A DNA stretch of 64,000 nt, from positions 206,704,191-206,768,190 of the forward strand of contig OZ024740.1 in NCBI GenBank assembly GCA_964016885.1. The letters run 5' to 3'. The stretch's first letter is position 1. Every line of letters begins with the position of its first letter. This document shows positions 54,911 to 64,000 of the stretch, piece by piece. The notes beneath the pieces are model-generated. The model made no database searches, had not been told where the DNA came from, and was given only the letters and a program-made list of their open reading frames with translations. Both the position numbers and the translations under genes were made by a program. The stretch is from Eledone cirrhosa (taxonomy: Eukaryota; Mollusca; Cephalopoda; Octopoda; Eledonidae).

Positions 54911-56814
54911 AAGCTTATAACAGAATACTGGGTTGTAATGAACATGAAAAAAGAGACGATTGTATGTACAATGTTTATTTAACATAGTTGAGTTATGTAG
55001 AGCAGAATGGTTGACATGTCAAGAGAACGACTGGACATCTATCTATCCATCACACAAAGATACAATGTAATCAAAAGAAGGGGTCAAAAGAGCAAGGAAA
55101 CGCGCTCGAACACAGTTATTAAAAAATTTAAATGTTCAAAAATAAAGTTTACAGGTGTGCAATCACATGACAGCAGGAAAGAAAGTGTGTCCTCCTGAGA
55201 ATGTATGCAGGTGGTCTCTAGACTGTGGTACAACGTGAAATTCGGTGGGATTTTCTCACAGGAAGAGTGCTGCAAAAATAAATTCTCTGTTTTGTTGTGC
55301 TGGTTTTGGTTGTTGATGTTGATGTTTCGCGGAGTGAGCCTACTCGTTGTTGTTTAAATTCACAGTACAAAGTTTCCCAGAAAAAAAAATGAGTTGCGCA
55401 AAGTGCTAGAAATAACAGCCAAAGTTGATGGTTGATGTTGAGAATGCGTTGACCTGGAGGGGTCAAGAGGCCAGCGACCAAAGAAATAAGCATTCTGAAT
55501 AAATGCGCAGTTTTCAACGGCAAATTTACGTGGTAAATTTTTAAATCAGCAAATAGGAGAATATAGCTTAAGGCTGGAGAATCCTTGGCAAGAAACCTTA
55601 TCTATGGCGTGTGTTATCTCAGTAAGTCGAGATGTGTGCTCCCCACACGTGCCGAAACAAGGTTAAAGTCAAGTTGAAAAAAAAAAATTTCTATTGCGCG
55701 AGAAAATGGCGCGAAAATGATAGTGCAACAGGTCGTTGGCAGCTATTTTGAAATATTTGTGTGTGAACGTGATAATATGATGAAAAAGAAAGAAAGGCTT
55801 CACTTGGTATAACAAATATGGCGAGTTCAATTTTTTGTGAACGATGAAAAAAGCTTGGTGGAAAGAATAAGCGATAGTTGAGATTCAGCAAAGAAATGTT
55901 GAAATGTGTAAAAAAAATCAAATTTCTTTTTTTTTTTTTTAAGTGTTCGTTGTAAGAAGAAGCGAAAAACATATATATACATCCAGTGAAATGCGACCCA
56001 TAGTTGATGTACGACACGTGCGTGAAAGGCAAAATTTTCTTTTTATTTTGCTTGCTGAGAAAACATTTCTTTTTTTTTTTTTTTTTTTGATGTGTTCGTT
56101 ATAAGACAGTGTATGCGGAGAGAAATCCATATCTAAGGAGGTCGGAGGGATTTCTTAGTCCGAAAAAAAAAATATCACGTTAGGTGAGAGAAAAAGAGTC
56201 TGTCTGAACGAGAATTTCACATGTGCGTGTATTCGTTTCTGTGTCTGCGTATTTTTCCTAGTTTGTTAATAAAGTTTGCTGCGTGTTCGAAATGTTGGTC
56301 GACACATTCCAACGAAAATGGGGTACCGTTAATTAATTTTCTTTTTTCCATACTCACACAACACCAGATCCTATCATTTTTTTCTTTTTTCGGGGTCACC
56401 ACTTATAACAGAATACTGGGTTGTAATGAACATGAAAAAGGAGACTCGATTGTATGTACAATGTTTATTTAACATGGTTGAGTTATGTAGAGCAGAATGG
56501 TTGACATGTCAAGAGTAGATGAAAGAAAGAAGTAAAGTTATTTGTTACCGTTTTAAAGTGAGCTCGTAAGAGACCATGTTCAGGGTTGCCAGAGAGTATA
56601 CCCTCGGCGGGGCGGAACGCGCCTGGCCGAAGGCCAGCAGCCGAAAGGGCAAATGAGAGGGAGACAGCTTTGAGCTGTCCCTTTTATATGGTCCCCGGAC
56701 GGAAGCGACAAAGAAGGCAACCACAACGGGAAGTAACTCCAGCTACCTCCTGTCTAGAGAGCGTTACTCTACTGGTGATGTGATCGTCACAAGAAGGGAG
56801 GCAACTCTTGCTAC
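54911..56814 (-). mobile_element. Gypsy-like LTR element remnant with mismatched LTRs
   Basis: 56402-56814 is a full LTR on the minus strand: TGTAGCAAGAGTTGCC start, CATATAAAAGGG as TATA box, AATAAA, and CTGTTATAAG end. It is followed by the primer-binding-like TGGTGACCCCG (56400 to 56390). 54911-55024 matches only the last 114 bp (R-U5) of that LTR, about 97% identical; beyond it the U3 part is unrelated. The 1.4-kb interior has no gag or pol. Either a recombinant element or two unrelated LTR pieces. Confidence 0.6.
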
Positions 56815-56869
56815 AAGCTAAACGGGTCAAACAAAATGAGATATGATTGAAATAGTTAGCCGGACCCCC

Positions 56870-56870
<1 letters not shown>

Positions 56871-56940
<70 letters not shown>
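56871..56940. repeat. (AT)n microsatellite
   Basis: About 35 AT units. Confidence 0.97.
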
Positions 56941-57856
<916 letters not shown>

Positions 57857-57861
57857 TATAT

Positions 57862-58075
57862 ATATCGCGAGTGAGGTTACCAATGTAATTATGTGAGAAT
57901 TGATATGTGTCCATTGATCGGTGGTTTATGTTTATCGTGGCGTGGCAGATTTTATAATAGTAATTTGTTGTTGGTTTGATGGGTGGTTATGTATAAGGTA
58001 GTCCTGTCCCATATAAAGCGCTGTGTGAAATGCCGTTGAATGAACAAATAAAACATGATCGCTACTTAGATACAT
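57862..58075. other. unassigned sequence
   Basis: No gene or element recognised. Confidence 0.35.
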
Positions 58076-58254
58076 TTCAGTAGAGCGTCTGACAACCTGC
58101 TTCGCAACAGAGAGTTACGGCCCTTTACGTCCTGTGTGCAAATCCCGCCAAGGTTAGCTTTGCCTTTCATCCTTACGGAGTCGATAGAATAAAGCACCAA
58201 TAATGCACTGGGGTAATTGCTGGCCTTGTGCCAAAAGTAGAAACAATTATTATT
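58076..58254 (+). mobile_element. SINE, plus strand, head slightly truncated
   Basis: Starts within box A (TCAGTAGAGCGTCTGACA) and continues through GTGTGCAAATCCCGCCAAGG to the AGAAACAATTATTATT tail. Confidence 0.88.
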
Positions 58255-58317
58255 AATTGTACAATTCTACCCAAACTTCTAATATTCAGCGATTAATGAT
58301 GTTCATATTGAAATAAC

Positions 58318-58512
58318 AGTTGTTTCTAATTTAGGCCCCAGGAAGGATTTAGGGATGGGAAGGTCGATTAATTGGTACTTTATTTTATCGACCCGAAAGG
58401 ATGAAATACAAAGTTGTCCTCGGCAGAATTTGAACTCGAAAAGTAATGACTCGGAACAAATGCTACAAATCATTTGCCCGACGTTTTAACATTTCTTCCA
58501 CTTCACCAACCT
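58318..58512 (-). mobile_element. old SINE copy, minus strand
   Basis: GAGTTCAAATTCTGCCGAGG and GGGTCGATAAAATAAAGTACC persist; the rest is diverged. Confidence 0.75.
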
Positions 58513-58521
58513 TGATGAAGC

Positions 58522-58736
58522 AATGGTTTCTGATTTAGGCACAAAGCAATGGTTTCTGATCTAGGCACAAAGTAATGGTTTCTGATGTGGACACAAAGCA
58601 ATGGTTTCTGATTTAGGCACAAAGCCAACACATTTGGGGAGGAGAAAGTCAATTAAAACGATCATAGTGTGTTACTGGTACATTATTTTATCGACCCTGT
58701 AAGATTGAAAGACAAAACTACCCTCGATGGGATGAT
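58522..58736 (-). mobile_element. SINE with a fourfold tail duplication
   Basis: The tail AATGGTTTCTGATTTAGGCA plus CAAAGC is repeated four times in tandem (58522-58625) before the body (GGGTCGATAAAATAATGTACC). The head is lost. Confidence 0.7.
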
Positions 58737-58912
58737 AATGAAATAATAACGAAACAATCGATATCCAGCATTTTTGGTTTCTTATATTGCTACATAGAAA
58801 CCCACATCAGCTATGTCGACCTACCAACCTCTAAAACACAACCGGGGAGTACCATGAAAAAAAAAGTGCCCCAAAACGGGGAGAAATGAGGCAAAATGGG
58901 GACATTTTACAT

Positions 58913-59008
58913 ATTTGTTTCTACTTTTGGCACAAGGCCAGCAATTACCCAGTACATTACTGGTACTTTATTTTATCGACCCCGTAAAGATGACCTCGGC
59001 GGGATTTT
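58913..59008 (-). mobile_element. SINE with internal deletion
   Basis: Tail and body to GGGTCGATAAAATAAAGTACC, then a jump that deletes about 15 bp and the whole head. Confidence 0.8.
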
Positions 59009-59744
59009 ACATAATGAAAGCTATACTCATTTCCACAAAGTGGGTGGGAGATCTCGCCGTCCGATGGGGAGAGTTGACAGGTCTGGCTATCTGCAGCAAC
59101 AAAACATACAAGCCTAAACATTAGTAGTATTTCTTTTGAAGGGAATCGATATCATCGATTAAATTGACATCAGAACCTTAAAATATCCCTATTTTATGAT
59201 TCCAGAGGAGCAGATTATGGAAGATGGCACTGAAGATATTGGAACACAAAACAACAAGTATTAACATTTTTCTTCTTTACTGTCTCTGTCATTTTTATGA
59301 CAGCCTGAGAACAACAACAACAACAACAACGACGACGACGGTGGTGACGGCGGCGGCGGCGGCAGCAGCAGCAACAACAACAACTGGGTTTGGCACGTGA
59401 AGACATATGAAAATCCTAAGACTTAACAAAATATTTTCTCACGAAGCTTGGAAAGCCATAAACAAGACCTTGCCACAAAAAAGAATTTCTTGACAACTGA
59501 ATTCACTATGAAATAATATGTGGAATTATTGAATTTATTGTAGTTTGTAGTTTTATTTTATTTGGGGTGTGGTTAATAAAAACAATCTATTCTGTAATGT
59601 GAAAAGATTTAAGGGAAAGAAAATCATAATTTTCTGATTTAGAAAGAAGATTGTGGCGTTTAAAGGAGGTGACATGTTAATCAGGAACGCCCATGTTTTC
59701 ATAGTTTCGTATCTTATCTACCTGGTCCCATACATAAAATATTA
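59009..59744. other. unassigned sequence with CAA/CGA/CGG/CAG repeats
   Basis: The trinucleotide tract at 59310-59383 changes unit several times. No gene recognised. Confidence 0.5.
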
Positions 59745-59983
59745 GCTACTAACAATGATATCTAGTATAGGCACAAGGCCAGTAATTGGGGGAGGGGGGT
59801 CGATTAAATCGACCCCAGTACGTTACTGGTACTTTTATTTTATCGACCCCGTAAGGATGAAAGGCAAAGTTAACCTCAGTGGGATTTGAACTCAGACCGC
59901 AAAGGACCGTAACTCGCTACAAAGCATGGTGTCCGACTCTACTGATACTGCCAATCCACTGCCCTATAATGGCTACTAACAAT
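59745..59983 (-). mobile_element. SINE with 12-bp target duplication, minus strand
   Basis: GCTACTAACAAT at 59745-59756 and 59972-59983 flanks a complete copy of the long subtype (with GGGTCGATTTAATCGACCCC). Confidence 0.93.
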
Positions 59984-60780
59984 ATCATGAAGCTTGAGAT
60001 TTTTAGGGCGCCTGAAGCAGAGAGTTGATATTAACTGCTACAACTACATCAACAATTACAACTACAACAATAAAAATGACTACATAAACAATAAAAAACG
60101 ACAACAACAATTAAAACGATAACAACAATTACTACAACGAGTTGATAATAGGGATGGTGATTAAATGACAGAAATTGGCTATAATCTGGAATCACGTGTT
60201 TTTCCACATCGTACTGAACAGTTGAAAATGTGATATATTCTCCAACCAGTGACTTGGCAGTAAATCAAATCTTGATGCGCTGTAAATCATTCAATCTCGA
60301 TGAATTTTCAAATATTTTTGTTTATAATCGAAAACGTGAGTTACAATTCAAGAGGATTCAGCTTCTAATAACAAACGCACACACACACGCGCGCGCACAC
60401 ACACACGCACACATCTAAACTATCATAAAGTAAGGAGTGCGGAACTGCATCCAGAATACATTTTTTTAATCCCGTTTGTAAAATAAGTTGGATTACTTTG
60501 AATAAATAATGAATGAATATTACATAATTTATGTACTAAATTTCGTATTTATAAATAACTTAAAATTGACTTCTTTTCAAAGTTACAAATTTCTACACTT
60601 CCGGTATATCGTCGCCACCACCACCACTTCGACTACCATATATATAGAAAGAGAGAGTTTGTGATAAGAGAGATAGAGTGATTATAATTTTCTACACGCT
60701 GACGCGTATGATTGTGCACATACATACATCTATATGTATGAGTATATAACTATAATCGCGCAAACACAAACTTATAAAAA
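59984..60780. other. unassigned sequence
   Basis: ACAACA-rich at 60040-60135 and an AC/GC tract at 60378-60413; otherwise nothing recognised. Confidence 0.4.
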
Positions 60781-60861
60781 TACACCCTCACGGACATACA
60801 TTCAGATAAATACACATACTTTTACACAAACACACATTCACACATACATTTACACAAACAC

Positions 60862-61165
60862 ACACATACAGTCATGATAGCGTTCGGTGAATTGGAAATG
60901 GGAGGGTAAAACAAGTATAACGTTTTATTTATTTATTAACAACACAGTTTAACTCTTTTAAAAAAAAACTCATTTGTATAACAATTTACTATAATGCTTA
61001 TAGAACGAAAACACAAACAAATATAATATATACAAAGGAAAAGGAAAAAAAGAAAGAGAAAAAATACACAAGCACGTAATACACACATCTTAGACCACAT
61101 AGGCTGGATAATGTAGTTAGCTAACAGAACACGGTAGCAAAAGAGTCACTAACTGTGACGTCCCA
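60862..61165 (-). mobile_element. LINE 3' end, internally deleted copy
   Basis: Matches 62368-62612 (3' UTR: GCGTTCGGTGAATTGGAAAT and following), then short matches to 62880-62920 and 62993-63022. It is the same LINE tail as 62330-63090 with most of the coding part deleted. Confidence 0.65.
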
Positions 61166-61663
61166 TCTATATATTAATTTGAATAACGTCAGTATTCCGT
61201 GTGTCATAATTCTCGATTATCATTGGTTCATAGGTTTCAAACGACTCCGCCCACCTCAACGACGCCAAGCTTAAATTAATACGCATAATGCCAATGAGGG
61301 AGTGAGAGGGGAGAGTAAGAAACAGAGGCAAAGTGAAAGCTGTAACTATTACCATTTGTGCGTGTGTATGTACGTGCGCGTATGTTTGTGTGTGTGCGTG
61401 CGTGCAGCGTTCCACAGAAAGTAAAAACTATCAACATGTGTGAGTGTAAGGGCACGGGTGCGTGTGTAAGTTTGCGTGTGTGTGCGCGTTTCCATGCGTG
61501 TATGTGTGTGTACGTGGGGCGTTCCACAATCGCCACGCAGTTTATCTGTCTGTGTGCCTGTCTGTTAGTCTAACATACACAGAGTTGTGAAGGGAGTAAA
61601 TAGGGACCTTTTTTTACATTGACAGACATCTTTTATATTTATTATTGTGTCATTTTTTGACAA

Positions 61664-61921
61664 TTGTTCGAAATGAATACTGATAATAAAAGCAATTCGA
61701 CTTTATCAAACAGTGAACTACAGTGGCGACGGCGTGCAGCCAGGAATGAAGAAAAACGGGCCGAACAGCGCCATGGGAACGCCGAACTTCAGAGGCGAAG
61801 AAGTGCCGCCATGAATGAAGAGGAGCTGGCTGAACAACGCAAACGAAACACTGGAGCCAAGCAGCGACAGCGTGCTGCGATGGTTGAAGACGAACTGGCT
61901 GAGCATCATCTTTTATATTAA
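61664..61921 (+). CDS. 85-residue frame with three charged repeats
   Basis: After MFEMNTDNKSNSTLSNSEL come three imperfect repeats of about 20 residues (for example WRRRAARNEEKRAEQRHGNA and RRRSAAMNEEELAEQRKRN), rich in Arg and Glu. Such repeats resemble N-terminal regions of some Helitron-encoded proteins, but I cannot assign a function. It ends where the Helitron-like element begins. Probably a truncated remnant. Confidence 0.35.
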   Translation: MFEMNTDNKSNSTLSNSELQWRRRAARNEEKRAEQRHGNAELQRRRSAAMNEEELAEQRKRNTGAKQRQRAAMVEDELAEHHLLY

Positions 61922-61924
61922 TTA

Positions 61925-62284
61925 TCTATATCTATATCTACATATAATATAAAAGATTGGAACTTCCATCATCCTTTTGAGAAATGTGCAACAACCACGT
62001 CTATGCAATGATACACGTTTTACAGTCAGGCAGAAGATGATCCATCTCCTAGAGTTCACTATTCTAGGTGGGAGCACCTTGAATTGTTCATATACTATGC
62101 ACAAACGGCAAACGAAGAATCTGGTATACCTGGAAGATTTTTTTTTTACTGTTTTCTGTATCGCACAGACACCACGGACTCGCCTCATACTGTAACCAGA
62201 CAAACATCCAATACAGTCATTTTCTCTTTTACCTGTCTTCTCTTATCATCTGTTTACCCAGGCGAAGCTGGATACGTCAGCTAG
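61925..62284 (+). mobile_element. non-autonomous Helitron-like element
   Basis: Starts TCTATATCTATATCTACAT after an A, and ends GTCAGCTAG before a T, matching the A|TC...CTRR|T rule. About 11 nt before the end the hairpin CCAG-GCGAAG-CTGG matches the usual Helitron 3' hairpin. An alternative 5' end is TCTATATATTAATTTG at 61167, which would include the 85-residue frame. Confidence 0.6.
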
Positions 62285-62329
62285 TTCACACAAATACACA
62301 TACTTTCACACAAACACATACATACATTC

Positions 62330-63090
62330 ACACAAACACACGTTCACACACATATATTTACACAAACACACACATACAGTCATTATAGCGTTCGGTGAAT
62401 TGGAAATGGAAGGTTAAAAGTACAACTTTTTATTTATTTATTAACAGCGCAGTTTAACTCTTTTTTAAAAAAAACTCATTTGTATAAAAACTTAATATAA
62501 TGATTACAGAACGAAAACACTAACAATATAATATATACAAAGGAAAGTGAAAGGAAAAAAAGAAAGAGAAAAAAATACACAAGCACGTAATACATACATC
62601 TTAGACCCCATAGAACAATATGCAGACGAACGAATGAAATAACGAGACGCTACCAGAACAAAAAATAGCAATGTAGCGAGGAGCACTGGGAAACCTCTCT
62701 AATAATTTTTGAGGCACGCCAGCACGTTCGCAGTGTTACCTGGGGTAATGGCGAGGCTGAGGTGCTGGAACAACCAAGTGCCCTCACGAGCATCACCAGT
62801 TACCTCTGTTTGGCGAGCCGCCAGTGAAGATAAGAACCTCGCTGTCGGTAGCCCGACTCCCCCAAACGTCTCGAACGCCACAGGCTGGATAATGTAGTTA
62901 GCTGACAGAACACGGTATTTTAGGATGTTGTTCCGTTCAGCTGCGGATGCTGTAGCTCTCGCCCTTACCGCTGCATCCGGGATGTGGGAAGAAGCAAAAG
63001 AGTCACTAACTGTGACATCCCAGGTAAGGCACCTGCCTCTTGACCAGGAGCACAGAAGGGCGGTTTTTCTGCTAGTATATATAATACACT
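62330..63090 (-). pseudogene. LINE C-terminus and 3' UTR
   Basis: On the minus strand, about 63020 to 62699 reads WDVTVSDSFASSHIPDAAV, then AERNNILKYRVLSANYIIQP, VAFETFGGVGLPTARFLSSL and LSLAITPGNTANVLACLKNY, then stop. This is the conserved C-terminal domain found after the RT in a LINE group whose RT has a GVQQGxPLGP box, as at 6260-7255. The 3' UTR continues to about 62330. The RT itself is not here. Confidence 0.65.
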
Positions 63091-63093
63091 GGT

Positions 63094-63290
63094 ATGGGGC
63101 GCATGGCTTAGTGGTTAGAGCGTCGGGTCTACAATCGTGAGGTTGTGAGTTCGATTGTCGGACCGGGATTTGCGTTGTGTTCTTGAGCAAGACACTTTAT
63201 GTCACGTTGCTCCAGTTCTCTCTGCTGTAGAAATGAGTTGCGATGTCACTTGTGCCAAGCTGTATCAGCCATTGCCTTTCCCTTGGACAA
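63094..63290 (+). mobile_element. SINE, second tRNA-derived family
   Basis: GCGCATGGCTTAGTGGTTAG (box A) and GAGTTCGATTGTCGGACC (box B) form a good tRNA-like head of about 70 nt. The body TTGAGCAAGACACTTTATGT then GTTGCTCCAGTTCTC follows. It is not a functional tRNA gene because the acceptor ends do not pair and a SINE body follows. Confidence 0.82.
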
Positions 63291-63454
63291 CAACGAGACG
63301 TGAAGAGGGGAGACTGGTATGCATGGGTAACTGTTGGTCTTCCACAAACAACCTTTCGCGGACTTGTGCCTCGGAGGGGAAATTTCTAGGTGTAAATACC
63401 ATGGTCATTCGTGACCAGAGTAGGTCTTTACCTAATACACTGGCGTGCACCATG

Positions 63455-63605
63455 GACGGATTTAGTCAATTTAGTTGTAGTGCTTAGTTTAGCTCTTTGC
63501 ACTCTAAAATGGTCGGAAAACTTCGATATGCGATAAACATAAAATGTACATAAATTGTAGCGATATCCAAATAGATGTGTTTTAATAGTTTGGGGATAAA
63601 CTAGC
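63455..63605. repeat. partial copy of the 57612 hAT MITE interior
   Basis: TAAAATGGTCGGAAAACTTC and following match 57692-57770; the terminal repeats are missing. Confidence 0.6.
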
Positions 63606-64000
63606 AAAACACACACTACTACACGGAACTCTCTTCCAACCTCGCTCTCTATATCAATTACCACTTGATATAGACGTGATTTACTTTGCTCCGGATTTTT
63701 GCGGATTGTTGTAAAAAAGAACTGTGAGTTTATTGATCAATTTAATAACATTGTTTGGTTTAGCCCCTTGCCTTGGCCGTCAGACGTTAAGTTAACAAAT
63801 TTTCGCCCCTTTTTGGGGCGAAATTTTCAATTTTCATCTAAAAACTGTAGACTTGGTGGCAATGGATGCCATTTCCACCTCGCACACTGTCGTGAGTGCC
63901 ACGCCCACTAAGAAAAGTGGTGGAGGAAAGCTAGGAGTACAAAGCTTGCAGCCGTCCCCCCTCGTATCATCGAAAAACGTGGAAAATATCGAAACCGCGA
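63606..64000. other. unassigned sequence to the window end
   Basis: No gene or element recognised. Short frames (63699-63911) lack motifs. Confidence 0.4.

Noticed and set aside
60862..63030. LTR pair flanking 61166-62330
   Set aside because: The longer copy encodes a LINE C-terminus and 3' UTR, so these are LINE tails, not LTRs.
63094..63165. Functional tRNA gene
   Set aside because: The A and B boxes fit, but the acceptor stem does not pair and a SINE body follows.

Overview
The window looks like intergenic DNA from a coleoid cephalopod, most likely an octopus. The main evidence is about fifteen tRNA-derived SINE copies of the cephalopod OR/Ceph type (tRNA-like head, then a conserved body containing GTCGATAAAATAAAGTACC). 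A landscape of Penelope-like elements, several LINE lineages and very long AT, AC, CT and TATC microsatellites fits this. I found no convincing host gene, no true tRNA or rRNA gene and no CRISPR array. Species identity is an inference.

Layout. 1-4378: a 60-bp satellite of about 70 copies. 4500-8500: mariner and hAT MITE remnants, SINEs and a decayed LINE. 8528-8845: a fold-back element with a hammerhead ribozyme in each arm. 8866-12263: an AT-rich 28-31 bp minisatellite interrupted by a SINE. 12379-15560: SINEs, LINE tails and an RTE-like LINE fragment inside a 20-bp minisatellite. 16698-19020: a non-autonomous Gypsy-like LTR element on the minus strand with a 5-bp target duplication. 19-26 kb: microsatellites, two CR1/Jockey-group LINE fragments and a solo LTR. 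26435-29327: Penelope-like element 1 (PLE1), its tail ending in a hammerhead. 29431-30971: two more fold-back elements with hammerheads. 31-36 kb: pyrimidine-rich DNA, several direct repeats and a Tigger-like MITE. 37186-39010: PLE2, with inverted ends and hammerhead candidates in both. 39-42 kb: AT-rich DNA with three SINEs and a palindrome of about 770 bp with hammerheads. 43624-52471: a full-length two-ORF LINE inserted between TATC microsatellites, followed by three 5'-truncated relatives, each again bounded by TATC repeats. 52823-54680: PLE3, GC-rich, minus strand. 54.9-64 kb: LTRs, SINEs, an hAT MITE, a Helitron-like end and LINE tails.

The two signals most worth attention are these. 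(a) Four separate inverted-repeat elements carry type I hammerhead ribozymes reading outward in one or both arms. One of the four contains PLE coding sequence, so they may all be inverted-dimer products of Penelope retrotransposition. (b) A Tx1/L1-like APE LINE appears to target (TATC)n microsatellites repeatedly, and its 3' UTR carries a hairpin whose stem has changed by compensatory mutation between copies.

All coordinates and translations were read by eye. No alignment or database search was run, so element boundaries are good to a few bases only where a target-site duplication is stated.
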